DNA from: Hafnia paralvei ATCC 29927
Lineage (GTDB): Bacteria > Pseudomonadota > Gammaproteobacteria > Enterobacterales > Enterobacteriaceae
DNA: 24,299 nt
Direction: 5' to 3'
Assembly: GCF_001655005.1 (NCBI RefSeq)
Contig: NZ_LXET01000050.1
Span: 1 to 24,299 of the forward strand
Shown: positions 1 to 7,728 of the stretch, one piece after another
Layout: the number at the start of each line of letters is the position of its first letter
Position numbering within the stretch: position 1 is the stretch's first letter
Made by a program: the position numbers and the translations under genes
Notes under the pieces: generated by a model
Databases searched by the model: none
What the model was told of the DNA's origin: nothing
What the model saw: only the letters and a program-made list of their open reading frames with translations

Positions 1-147
1 CAAAACCGGAATGATGAAGCGAGGGAACCCGCGTAGCGGGCTGGAAGGGGGTGCCTAGCTGGGGTGTCGGGGGGCAGCGATTGGCCCCCCGACTCGGACG
101 CCTGCACAGTGTTCATGTAGATTCCGGTGCATTAGGCGTACGAAACC
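1..147. other. GC-rich structured segment, unidentified
   Basis: No gene is recognisable here, and the segment is clearly richer in G+C than the yadI gene beside it. Three consecutive inverted repeats are visible: CCCGC/GCGGG (28-32 with 36-40), a perfect 10-bp stem (66-75 with 84-93, loop 76-83), and ACGCCTGCAC (98-107) pairing with GTGC (127-130) plus AGGCGT (134-139) across a 3-base bulge. None is followed by a T run on either strand, so they do not look like ordinary terminators. Frame 1 is open only to a TAG at 34-36, and frame 2 only to a TAG at 55-57. It could be a structured RNA, the end of a mobile element lying to the left, or a retron/IS605-type noncoding part. It ends right at the yadI stop codon. 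The window edge prevents a decision. Confidence 0.4.
66..93. repeat. Perfect 10-bp GC-rich inverted repeat
   Basis: GTCGGGGGGC at 66-75 pairs exactly with GCCCCCCGAC at 84-93 around the 8-base loop AGCGATTG. It would be very stable as RNA or as single-stranded DNA. No U-tract follows in either direction, which argues against intrinsic termination. Confidence 0.8.
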
Positions 148-612
148 TTAACAGCCCTCCCTCCTATTATCACCAGCCTCTAACTCCACCGCCATCCCAA
201 ATACCGTGTGTCGATTCTGTTCATGCCATAAACTCGTCGCCTGCTCTCGAGTCAGTTCCAACGCTGAATCGCGGAACTCTACTGCCGTCAGCATGCCTCT
301 CTGGGGAAAAAGTTGAACCATCGCCCCTACGCCAATGCCAACGACAACTTCACATTTTGGATGTTTATGGCTCATCAGCGCCGCGCTACGAAAAGGTGCA
401 GCACCTAAAATATCAGTGATAAACACCACGCCATCTCCACTATCGGCAGCATGTAGCGCATCGCACATCATACGACTTAGCATATTGGTGCTTAGCCATT
501 CGGTATATTCAACGCTGACACATTGCTCCGGAACGCTGCCGAGCAAATGCTTCAGTGATTTTAATGTGCCGCTAGCAAAGCCAGTATGTCCAGCCAAGAC
601 AATCCCTAACAT
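148..612 (-). CDS. yadI: PTS EIIA-Man family protein YadI
   Basis: A 154-residue protein of the phosphotransferase-system EIIA mannose/sorbose (EIIA-Man) fold. Members carry phosphate on an N-terminal histidine and pass it to an EIIB partner. That histidine is visible as His9 in the motif LAGHTG. The stretch SSNMLSRMMCDALH-like (here TNMLSRMMCDALH) and the following DSG-GV-F-TDI-GA block match my memory of E. coli YadI (about 146 aa). The ATG is preceded by AAGGGGA at a normal distance. No EIIB, EIIC or EIID gene lies in the window, so this is an orphan subunit whose sugar or regulatory role is unknown. It follows yadH on the same strand as in E. coli, but a strong terminator separates them, so it probably has its own promoter. 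The C-terminus diverges from E. coli. Confidence 0.85.
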   Translation of the reverse strand: MLGIVLAGHTGFASGTLKSLKHLLGSVPEQCVSVEYTEWLSTNMLSRMMCDALHAADSGDGVVFITDILGAAPFRSAALMSHKHPKCEVVVGIGVGAMVQLFPQRGMLTAVEFRDSALELTREQATSLWHEQNRHTVFGMAVELEAGDNRREGC

Positions 613-847
613 AGGCGCTCTTCCCCTTGCATTTGCGGCATCCTGCCGCCTACCGAGATCTGAAATGATTACCTCAATGAATTATTTTAAAAAATCCCAC
701 TCAGAATAATCACATCTTTAATAGGGTTTATCAGGAAATAGCGCAGACCGCAGCAAACATAATAAATAGCGATACAGGATTGTGAGATGAGGCAGAAATG
801 ATGATATTTAAGACAGCGTGTCTGAATAATTCCGCACGATATGGTGC

Positions 848-878
848 AAAAAAAAAGCCTCTGTGAAGTACAGAGGCT
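848..878 (-). terminator. Rho-independent terminator after yadH
   Basis: On the minus strand, AGCCTCTGT and ACAGAGGCT form a 9-bp stem with a 5-base loop and run straight into eight or more T residues. It starts 7 bases past the yadH stop and separates yadGH from yadI. Confidence 0.92.
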
Positions 879-884
879 CATTGA

Positions 885-1655
885 TTAGGTGCGTAAACCG
901 CGTCCGCGCTCGATTAAATACCACGCTAGCAGATAGAACACCACGATAAACGCCAGCAACACCACAAAGGTAAATACCAACGGAACATCGTTAATACCGA
1001 GGAAACCAAAACGGAACCCACTGATCATATAAACGATAGGATTTAGTTTCGATACGGCCTGCCAAAACGGTGGCAGAAGCGTTAACGAATAAAATACCCC
1101 ACCCAAGTAGGTTAACGGTGTTAACACAAAAGTCGGTACTAAGCTGATGTCGTCAAAAGTCTTTGCAAATACCGCGTTCAGCAACCCGCCCAGAGAAAAT
1201 AAAATAGCGGTACACAGCAAGGTTGCAGCGACAATGGCCCAGTTGTGCACATGGAAAGGGACAAAGAATAGCGACACCAATGTCACCAGAATCCCCACGC
1301 ATACCCCGCGTGCCACGCCACCGCCCACAAAACCTGCGATAATCACATGCGTTGGTACCGGAGCCACCAGCAATTCTTCGATATTGCGTTGGAACTTAGC
1401 GCTGAAAAACGATGAAGCCACGTTCGCGTAAGAGTTGGTAATGACTGACATCATAATCAACCCCGGCACAATAAACTGCATGTAATCGAAGCCGTGCATT
1501 TCACCAATGCGGGAACCTATCAGATTGCCGAAAATGATGAAATACAGCGTCATGGTGATCACCGGCGGCACCAGCGTTTGAATCCAGATACGAGCGAAGC
1601 GATGTACTTCTTTGGTCCAGATACTTTTTAGCGCAACCCAATAGAGTGCATTCAT
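885..1655 (-). CDS. yadH: ABC-2 type exporter permease YadH
   Basis: An inner-membrane permease of the ABC-2 family, 256 residues, the same length as I recall for E. coli YadH. About six hydrophobic membrane segments are visible, beginning near residues 25-50. The C-terminal portion has the family region PLTYLGGVFYSLTLLPPFWQ, followed by the last membrane helix and a short basic tail. It would pair with the YadG ATPase to form an exporter whose substrate is not established. The start ATG overlaps the yadG stop (ATGA), so the two are translationally coupled. A strong terminator follows directly. Assignment to the family is secure; the transported molecule is unknown. Confidence 0.92.
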   Translation of the reverse strand: MNALYWVALKSIWTKEVHRFARIWIQTLVPPVITMTLYFIIFGNLIGSRIGEMHGFDYMQFIVPGLIMMSVITNSYANVASSFFSAKFQRNIEELLVAPVPTHVIIAGFVGGGVARGVCVGILVTLVSLFFVPFHVHNWAIVAATLLCTAILFSLGGLLNAVFAKTFDDISLVPTFVLTPLTYLGGVFYSLTLLPPFWQAVSKLNPIVYMISGFRFGFLGINDVPLVFTFVVLLAFIVVFYLLAWYLIERGRGLRT

Positions 1656-2599
1656 GCCTTCTTCTCCGTATTCACCTGGGGCTTTTCATCGTGATCGTGT
1701 ACTAAGGTCACAAACAGCTCCTCCAATCGATTAGCCTTATTACGCATGCTGAGTACCTGCACTCCCTGCGCACTCAACTGGCTAAATACGCCATTTAGGC
1801 CTTGCTCACGGAGAACCTCAACCTCTAACGTTGAAGTATCACGCAGTTGGCTTTTATACCCTTCCAGTTTAGGAATTGGGCTTTTTGGAGCTAGGTCAAG
1901 GATGAAAGTTTCCGATTTCAGCTTCGAAAGCAGCTCTTTCATTGACGTATTCTCGACCAACTCACCATTCTGGATTATGCCGATATTGCGGCACAGCATT
2001 TCAGCTTCTTCCAGATAGTGGGTTGTCAGAATAATCGTCGTACCCTGCGCGTTCAGCTCTTTGAGGAATCCCCACATAGAGCGACGCAGCTCGATATCAA
2101 CGCCCGCCGTTGGCTCATCAAGGATGAGCAGTTTTGGTTCATGCATTAACGCACGAGCGATCATCAAACGGCGTTTCATGCCGCCAGAAAGCATGCGAGC
2201 ACGTTCGTCACGCTTGCCCCAGAGGTCAAGTTGCTTGAGATATTTTTCAGCGCGCAGCAGTGCTTCAGAGTGTGTCACGCCATAATAACCCGCCTGATGC
2301 ACCACAATTTGCATCACGGTTTCAAACGGGTTGAAGTTAAATTCCTGAGGAACCAAACCGAGCTGTCGTTTAGCGTTAACGATGTCATGATCAATGTCAT
2401 AACCAAACACATTGACCTTGCCGGAGGATTTATTCACCAATGAACTGATAATGCCAATGGTGGTCGATTTCCCTGCGCCATTTGGGCCGAGCAGAGCATA
2501 AAAATCCCCTGCCTCAACCGTGAGGTCAATACCGCGCAGCGCTTGCACACCACCGGCATAAGTTTTGGTGAGCTGCGAGAGTTCCAGTGCGTATGTCAT
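1652..2599 (-). CDS. yadG: ABC exporter ATP-binding protein YadG
   Basis: The 315-residue ATPase of the YadGH exporter, slightly longer than E. coli YadG (308 aa by memory) through a longer acidic/basic tail. Walker A GPNGAGKST is at residues 38-46, the signature LSGGMKRR at 137-144, Walker B LLILDEPT at 157-164, and the switch histidine in LTTHYLEEAE near 194. The protein is cytoplasmic and binds YadH. The start agrees with the E. coli N-terminus, although no convincing Shine-Dalgarno precedes it. The 245 bases upstream (2600-2844) separate it from the divergent creB and should hold both promoters. I could not find a convincing -35/-10 pair there. In E. coli the divergent neighbour of yadG is can, so the cre genes have been placed between them here. 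Confidence 0.95.
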   Translation of the reverse strand: MTYALELSQLTKTYAGGVQALRGIDLTVEAGDFYALLGPNGAGKSTTIGIISSLVNKSSGKVNVFGYDIDHDIVNAKRQLGLVPQEFNFNPFETVMQIVVHQAGYYGVTHSEALLRAEKYLKQLDLWGKRDERARMLSGGMKRRLMIARALMHEPKLLILDEPTAGVDIELRRSMWGFLKELNAQGTTIILTTHYLEEAEMLCRNIGIIQNGELVENTSMKELLSKLKSETFILDLAPKSPIPKLEGYKSQLRDTSTLEVEVLREQGLNGVFSQLSAQGVQVLSMRNKANRLEELFVTLVHDHDEKPQVNTEKKA

Positions 2600-2844
2600 G
2601 ATGATTAGCGTACCTTTGCGCCTGAGCTATCAGGCTATTTTGGAACGGAACCGAGATAGTCTTGATGGATACCGTCAATAATCGGGATGTGAACATTTAA
2701 CGAAGATTGTCTATTTTACATAGCCATAACAGCATTAGCTACCAATCTTATCGTCACCGTCATGAGAAATAGTCATCGCCATATTCAGCCACATTTACCT
2801 CCGGTAAGATAGCGCTTATCACCCTGCGGCCCACGGAAGTTTAC

Positions 2845-3546
2845 ATGTCACCCACGATTTGGTTAGTCGAAGATGAGTCAAGTATTGCCGATACGCTTAT
2901 CTATACCCTAGAAAGCGAAGGCTTTACGGTATGCTGGTTCGAACGTGGTCTGCCGGTGCTGGAAATGATGACAGAGAAAAAACCAGATTTGGTCATTTTA
3001 GACGTGGGCTTACCCGATATTAACGGCTTCGAACTTTGCCGAAAGATCCTGACGCAATCCCCCGATCTGCCGGTACTGTTTCTGACTGCTCGCAACGATG
3101 AGGTCGACCGTCTTATCGGATTAGAGATCGGGGCAGATGATTACGTTGCCAAGCCTTTCTCTCCACGAGAAGTGTGTGCCAGAGTGCGGACTATTTTACG
3201 CCGCTCCCTCAAACAAAATCGCTTGCTAAACACGCCCTCATCCGCCGTGTCTATCGGGCCATTTATGTTAGATGAAGCATGCGCGAGCATTAGCTACCAC
3301 CAGCAGCCATTGACGTTAACCCGATATGAATTCTTGCTGTTAAAAACGTTGCTTCTCGCTCCGGGGCGTGTTTTTTCTCGCGAACAGTTGATGGATATTG
3401 TTTGGACGCATGCCGAAGAGAGCTTGGAGCGTACCGTCGATACCCATATCAAAACATTACGCGCTAAGCTGCGAGCGGTGAATAGTGAGGGCAACGCAAT
3501 TCAGACTCATAGAGGCTTAGGTTATAGCTTAGGCTACGCATCATGA
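2845..3546 (+). CDS. creB: Response regulator CreB
   Basis: An OmpR/PhoB-type response regulator of 233 residues (E. coli CreB about 229). The receiver domain occupies roughly residues 3-115, with acidic residues Glu9-Asp10, phospho-acceptor Asp53 in ILDVGLPD, Thr81 and Lys103 in VAKPFSPRE. A winged-helix DNA-binding domain covers about 135-230 and ends in THRGLGYSL. When phosphorylated by CreC, this family binds TTCAC direct repeats (cre tags) and activates genes such as creD. GGAAG stands five bases before the ATG. It overlaps creC by ATGA. I find no creA in front of it, unlike the creABCD order of E. coli, and the locus lies beside yadG/can instead of arcA. Confidence 0.95.
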   Translation: MSPTIWLVEDESSIADTLIYTLESEGFTVCWFERGLPVLEMMTEKKPDLVILDVGLPDINGFELCRKILTQSPDLPVLFLTARNDEVDRLIGLEIGADDYVAKPFSPREVCARVRTILRRSLKQNRLLNTPSSAVSIGPFMLDEACASISYHQQPLTLTRYEFLLLKTLLLAPGRVFSREQLMDIVWTHAEESLERTVDTHIKTLRAKLRAVNSEGNAIQTHRGLGYSLGYAS

Positions 3547-4979
3547 GGATTGGCCTACAGCTATTGCTGGGTTACTTCATCATCGTGGCCGTCGCCGGTT
3601 TTTTCGTATTGGATATTTTTGTCCAAGAGGTCAAACCTGGGGTGCGACGAGCCGTTGAGGGAACGCTCAATGACACTGCCAGCCTGTTGGCACAGTTTGC
3701 TCATCATGATTTAGTCAACGGCACCTATCACGATGGAGTTCTCATAGATAGCTCGCTACAACGCGCATTTCAGCGAGTCAATAGCAAACCCATTGGGGCA
3801 AATATTGCTGGCATCCGCAAGAATCATAACGAATACCGTGTCTATCTAACCGATGCTAACGGCAAAGTGGTATTTGATTCGAATGGCGAAGCTCTGGGAC
3901 AAGACTATTCACGATGGAATGACGTTTGGCTCACTCTGCGAGGGAGCTACGGCGCCCGTAGTACGCTAATGGATCCTAACAATCCTGAAAGTTCCGTGAT
4001 GTATGTTGCCGCCCCTATTTACGACGGTGACCGCATTATCGGCGTGCTAAGTGTGGGTAAACCCAACTTAGCATTAGCGCCCGTGATCCAGCGCAGCGAG
4101 CACCGTATTTTGGTCGCTGGCGCCGCGCTTTTAGGGATCGCATTACTGGTGGGATTATTTTTTGTCTGGTGGATAAACCGTTCTATTGGACGACTGGTGA
4201 AGTACGCCACGTTGGTTTCGGAAGGCCACCCTGTGACGCTGCCGAAAATGAATAGCACAGAACTACGTCGCCTCGCTGAAGCTCTCGAACATATGCGTAT
4301 TCGTCTAGAAGGGAAAAACTACGTTGAACAGTATGTCCACACCCTGACCCATGAGCTGAAAAGCCCGCTCGCTGCCATCCGCGGTGCGGCCGAGATTTTA
4401 CAAGAGCAGCCTCCTGTCGAGGTGGCTCAACGATTTACCCTGAATATTCAGCAACAAAGTCAACGAATTCAGTTATTGATCGACAAAATGCTTACCCTGG
4501 CAAAAATAGAAAGTCGGGTCGACGCAGAGTTAGAAAGCCTCAACATCGCTCCCCTGTTGCTGCAAATAATGACTGCGCATGAAGCACAGGCGAGACAAAC
4601 GCAGATAACACTGCAATTCTCACAGCTGGAAAATTGCACGATGCATGTAGACCCATGGCTGCTGACACAGGCCATTGAGAATTTACTGGCTAATGCCTTA
4701 GATTTTACACCGCCGGGCGGCACCATTACGCTGATAGGAAAACAGAACCTCGATGTTTATAGCGTGATTTTAATCGACGATGGCGCGGGTATTCCCGATT
4801 ATGCGCTACCGCATATTTTCGATCGATTCTATTCCCTGCCACGCACCAGTGGTCAAAAGAGCAGTGGGCTGGGGCTGTCTTTTGTGCTGGAGGTGGCGAG
4901 ATTACATCAAGGTGAAATCATATTAGCTAACCGCTCGCCTCAGGGTGTTGAAGCACAGTTATTGCTGCCTATTAAATAA
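3543..4979 (+). CDS. creC: Sensor histidine kinase CreC
   Basis: The inner-membrane sensor kinase of the CreBC system, 478 residues (E. coli CreC about 474). Visible order: N-terminal membrane helix (about 5-25), periplasmic sensor domain (about 30-185) with a YRVYLTDANGKVVFDS region, second helix (about 188-210), HAMP linker, then the H-box THELKSPLAAIRG with phospho-accepting His270. The ATPase domain has the N-box NLLANALDF, the G1 box DDGAGIP and the G2 box SSGLGLSF. Its signal is linked to growth and carbon metabolism in E. coli, and in other gamma-proteobacteria the related BlrAB pair controls beta-lactamases. Its ATG overlaps the creB stop, so the two are translationally coupled. All catalytic boxes look intact. 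Confidence 0.95.
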   Translation: MRIGLQLLLGYFIIVAVAGFFVLDIFVQEVKPGVRRAVEGTLNDTASLLAQFAHHDLVNGTYHDGVLIDSSLQRAFQRVNSKPIGANIAGIRKNHNEYRVYLTDANGKVVFDSNGEALGQDYSRWNDVWLTLRGSYGARSTLMDPNNPESSVMYVAAPIYDGDRIIGVLSVGKPNLALAPVIQRSEHRILVAGAALLGIALLVGLFFVWWINRSIGRLVKYATLVSEGHPVTLPKMNSTELRRLAEALEHMRIRLEGKNYVEQYVHTLTHELKSPLAAIRGAAEILQEQPPVEVAQRFTLNIQQQSQRIQLLIDKMLTLAKIESRVDAELESLNIAPLLLQIMTAHEAQARQTQITLQFSQLENCTMHVDPWLLTQAIENLLANALDFTPPGGTITLIGKQNLDVYSVILIDDGAGIPDYALPHIFDRFYSLPRTSGQKSSGLGLSFVLEVARLHQGEIILANRSPQGVEAQLLLPIK

Positions 4980-4990
4980 ATTCCAGCGAC

Positions 4991-5006
4991 TTCACCGTCC
5001 CTTCAC
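4991..5006 (+). promoter_or_regulatory. Cre tag (CreB binding site) upstream of creD
   Basis: TTCAC-CGTCCC-TTCAC is an exact match to the cre-tag consensus TTCAC-N6-TTCAC that phosphorylated CreB recognises. It starts 11 bases after the creC stop and ends 63 bases before the creD start. Two further TTCAC words follow at 5016-5020 and 5023-5027, but with spacings (N9 and N2) unlike the consensus. I found no other TTCAC-N6-TTCAC on either strand of this window. This predicts that creD has its own CreB-driven promoter here, as in E. coli. Confidence 0.85.
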
Positions 5007-5069
5007 ATAGCTCCATTCACACTTCACGAGACAGGCTTATTTTCCTCTCAATCGTTGAAGGAGAAAGCT

Positions 5070-6482
5070 ATGTTTAAATCGGTATTGTTATATAAGGTGC
5101 TTACCGTCGTTGGCTGTATGCTACTGATGTTTATCCCCATACAGCAGTTAATCAACATTGTGCATGAGCGTGAAGAATACCAAGAACAGGTTATCGATCA
5201 GGTGGCCGATAGCACCAGTCGCGAACAACGCGTTCTTGGGCCGGTCATTGTCATCCCCTATGCCTTAACTTCCACAGAAATCAATAATGGGGAACGCCAC
5301 AGCATAACCAAGGAATACTTTAGTTATGAACTGCCACAACAGCTGAATATTGATGGCGAGCCTCAGGTTGAAATCCGCAAAGTCGGCTTATATCAAACCC
5401 AGATTTATCACAGCGACCTACGCTTTAGCGCTAACTTTAAAAAGATCGATACCAGCCAATTCGTTTCTGGCGATAACGTCAGTCTTAGCGTTGGTAAACC
5501 TTATTTAGTGGTGATGCTGAGCGACGCTCGAGGTATTCGCCAAATATCGTCATTGAAGGCTAACGCAACAGAAATCGCCTTTGAGCCTGGCGTTCAAGGC
5601 GATCAACAAGGGCAAGGGATGCATGCAGACATTCCCCTCGAATTACTCACCGATGGCGCTCTAAAAATAGACTTCACCTTTAAGATGAGCGGTAGCCGCT
5701 CGCTGGAAGTCGTTCCATTGGGACGAACAACCGAAATGACCTTACGCAGTAACTGGCCACATCCAAGCTTCTTAGGCCGTTTCTTACCCGACACTCACAG
5801 CATAACGGCTAAGGGCTTTAGCGCGAGTTGGCATAGTAGCTGGTACGCGAATAATCTCAATCATGAGTATCAAGTTGCTGGTGAACAAATACCGTTCAAC
5901 AATATCCCTGCCTTCCGCGTTGGTTTAGTCGAACCGGTCGATCAATACCAGCTCACTGAGCGTTCGATCAAATATGCCATCTTATTTATTGGATTAACGT
6001 TTGGCGCATTTTTCATGTTCGAAATGCTTACCATGCTCCGCCTACATCCGATGCAATATATCTTGGTGGGTGCAGCGCTATCGATGTTCTATCTCGTTTT
6101 GCTGGCTTTTGCCGAGCGTATAGGTTTTACATTGGCCTATCTAATCGCTAGTCTTTCCTGTTCGGCTTTAATTGGCTTTTATCTTAGTGCCGTGCTACAA
6201 GGCTGGATGCGCGGGGTGTTATTCAGCATAGGGCTCCTTGTGCTGTATGGCGTACTTTACATGCTGCTACATTCAGAAGATAACTCGCTGATGCTCGGGT
6301 CTGTGCTGCTGTTTAGCATCCTAGCCATCATTATGTCACTGACGCGCCGTTTCGATTGGCATCGCGTGACCTCAACATCGTCCCCTCAGAAACAGTCGCA
6401 GGAGCATGAAACACCGTCCTCGGACGAAAACGGTGCTCAGGAAGAGAATGTTTCTAGAAAATCATTTAGGCTTTGGAAATAG
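5070..6482 (+). CDS. creD: Inner-membrane protein CreD
   Basis: The CreBC-induced membrane protein CreD, 470 residues (E. coli about 450). It has an N-terminal hydrophobic segment (about 8-25), a large, mostly beta-type periplasmic region with the family motif GPVIVIPY near residue 65, then a cluster of membrane helices from about residue 300 to 430 and a hydrophilic Gln/Glu-rich tail. I chose ATG 5070 rather than the in-frame TTG at 5055. The GAAGGAG at 5057-5063 sits seven bases ahead of this ATG and inside the longer form, and the N-terminus then matches E. coli. Overproduction in E. coli gives colicin E2 tolerance; its molecular activity is not known. Its promoter carries a cre tag. Confidence 0.92.
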   Translation: MFKSVLLYKVLTVVGCMLLMFIPIQQLINIVHEREEYQEQVIDQVADSTSREQRVLGPVIVIPYALTSTEINNGERHSITKEYFSYELPQQLNIDGEPQVEIRKVGLYQTQIYHSDLRFSANFKKIDTSQFVSGDNVSLSVGKPYLVVMLSDARGIRQISSLKANATEIAFEPGVQGDQQGQGMHADIPLELLTDGALKIDFTFKMSGSRSLEVVPLGRTTEMTLRSNWPHPSFLGRFLPDTHSITAKGFSASWHSSWYANNLNHEYQVAGEQIPFNNIPAFRVGLVEPVDQYQLTERSIKYAILFIGLTFGAFFMFEMLTMLRLHPMQYILVGAALSMFYLVLLAFAERIGFTLAYLIASLSCSALIGFYLSAVLQGWMRGVLFSIGLLVLYGVLYMLLHSEDNSLMLGSVLLFSILAIIMSLTRRFDWHRVTSTSSPQKQSQEHETPSSDENGAQEENVSRKSFRLWK

Positions 6483-6492
6483 GGCAAGAATG

Positions 6493-6516
6493 GCGACGCT
6501 ACTTAGCTAGCGTCGC
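6493..6516 (+). terminator. Hairpin after creD, possible terminator
   Basis: GCGACGCTA and TAGCGTCGC form a perfect 9-bp stem with a 6-base loop, starting 10 bases after the creD stop. The sequence that follows (GTGTCCAT) has no U run, so it may only protect the 3' end or act weakly. Confidence 0.5.
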
Positions 6517-6557
6517 GTGTCCATACAACATTTTATTGAGTTAGATCACTGCTCCGA

Positions 6558-6586
6558 TTTCAAAACTGTGATGTTTAGCCTATATT
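6558..6586 (+). promoter_or_regulatory. Candidate can promoter
   Basis: TATATT at 6581-6586 matches five of six bases of a sigma-70 -10 box. The best -35 at 17-bp spacing is a poor TTTCAA. The transcript would start about 30 bases before the can ATG. This is weak evidence and another start is possible. Confidence 0.3.
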
Positions 6587-6624
6587 AACCCTCGCAAACC
6601 GCATGTTACAGACGATTAACCTCA

Positions 6625-7275
6625 ATGAAAGAAATCGAAAAACTTATTGCGAATAACCACGCATGGTCAGATACCGTGAGTCAGGAAGATCCTGAATTCT
6701 TTGGTCGCCTCGCCAAATCACAGCGTCCACGCTTCCTGTGGATTGGTTGTTCTGATAGCCGAGTACCGGCTGAACAGTTAACGGGATTGGAAGCCGGTGA
6801 GCTTTTTGTGCACCGTAACGTTGCCAATCTGGTTATCCATACTGACTTGAATTGCCTATCGGTTGTTCAATACGCCGTCGACGTATTACAGGTTGAGCAT
6901 ATTATTATCTGTGGCCATTTGGGCTGCGGCGGGATCGAAGCTGCTGTTGAAAACCCTGAACTTGGGTTGATCAATAACTGGCTGCTGCATATCCGCGACC
7001 TGTGGTACAAACACAGCTCTCTTCTCGGTGAACTACCGCCAGAAAAGCGTTTAGATACGTTGTGCGAGCTAAACGTCGTCGAACAAGTCTATAACCTTGG
7101 TCATTCCACTATCATGCAGTCGGCATGGAAACGTGGACAAAAAGTGATGATCCACGGTTGGGTTTACGGGCTACAGGATGGACGCCTGCGCGATTTAGAT
7201 ATCACGACCACCAGCCGAGAAACACTGGAACTGCGCTATCGTAACGCAATGTCGACCCTGCTACAGCAAGGCTAA
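6625..7275 (+). CDS. can: Beta-class carbonic anhydrase Can
   Basis: A cytoplasmic zinc enzyme that interconverts CO2 and bicarbonate, needed in air to supply bicarbonate for biosynthesis. It has 216 residues against about 220 in E. coli, with very high similarity throughout. Zinc and catalytic residues typical of the beta class are in place: Cys42, Asp44 and Arg46 in IGCSDSRVPAE, and His98 and Cys101 in ICGHLGCGG. The last few lysine-rich residues of the E. coli protein are missing, which is unlikely to matter. The gene is followed by a hairpin terminator. In E. coli, can and hpt are convergent neighbours; here two extra genes separate them. Shine-Dalgarno complementarity before this ATG is poor. 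Confidence 0.97.
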   Translation: MKEIEKLIANNHAWSDTVSQEDPEFFGRLAKSQRPRFLWIGCSDSRVPAEQLTGLEAGELFVHRNVANLVIHTDLNCLSVVQYAVDVLQVEHIIICGHLGCGGIEAAVENPELGLINNWLLHIRDLWYKHSSLLGELPPEKRLDTLCELNVVEQVYNLGHSTIMQSAWKRGQKVMIHGWVYGLQDGRLRDLDITTTSRETLELRYRNAMSTLLQQG

Positions 7276-7296
7276 ATAAGGTTGTTGCAGCAACAC

Positions 7297-7338
7297 AGCC
7301 ACTGACTATCCTAAACCAATATCAGTGGCTATATTTTA
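7297..7338 (+). terminator. Terminator after can
   Basis: AGCCACTGA (7297-7305) pairs with TCAGTGGCT (7322-7330), with further TAT/ATA pairing inside the loop. The hairpin is followed by ATATTTTATT. It lies 22 bases past the can stop. Confidence 0.7.
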
Positions 7339-7368
7339 TTACCTTTCATTTCATAAGTGAATTTAGCG

Positions 7369-7728
7369 CTAACGTAAAGAAGAAACCAAACGAAAAAACA
7401 GTGCATCAACGCCTTCTCGCAGTGCCAACTCAACGAGCCTTTGTCGCAGTAGTAATGACATCTCTACACAAATCTCTTCCCACATTTTTGTCGCAAGCTC
7501 CCCATCGCAAGAGCGACGCTGATAGCGAGATTCTGTTACCTGACGACCACGCAGTGCCTGCTTAACCTCGTTAGGAAAACTGTCGATATGATATTCAATG
7601 GTTTTTCCATCGCGCTTACGCCTTATCCACGCCAATTTTCTCGCATGTAAATGCAGCCCTTGAGGCGTAGTCGGTAAATGCGCTATCTCGGTGAGTTGCT
7701 TCGCAGTGAACCATTCCAATTCCATCAT
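7369..7728 (-). CDS. Orphan Mu-type HTH DNA-binding protein
   Basis: A 119-residue protein whose first 60 residues resemble the Mu-type winged helix-turn-helix found at the N-terminus of phage Mu repressor and transposase. Visible signs are EWFTAKQLTEI, then LP-TPQGLHLHARK, then the basic WIRRKRDGKTIEYHIDS. The remaining half (about 65-119) is helical in character (EEICVEMSLLLRQRLVELAL), perhaps for oligomerisation, and contains no transposase catalytic domain. The function is unknown; a transcriptional regulator is the most likely reading. AGAGGA precedes two adjacent ATG codons (7728 and 7725), and either could be used. No other Mu-like gene is near. It reads away from a 420-base AT-rich stretch and a pilin-like gene, which it might regulate. 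Confidence 0.75.
   Translation of the reverse strand: MMELEWFTAKQLTEIAHLPTTPQGLHLHARKLAWIRRKRDGKTIEYHIDSFPNEVKQALRGRQVTESRYQRRSCDGELATKMWEEICVEMSLLLRQRLVELALREGVDALFFRLVSSLR

Noticed and set aside
51..419. Plus-strand open frame of 122 codons across the yadI 3' end
   Set aside because: It is antisense to yadI for most of its length, has no family similarity and no ribosome site. yadI is a clear family member on the other strand.
687..881. Minus-strand frame of 64 codons between yadH and yadI
   Set aside because: It begins inside the yadH terminator hairpin, is rich in cysteine and aromatic residues without pattern, and has no similarity I recognise.
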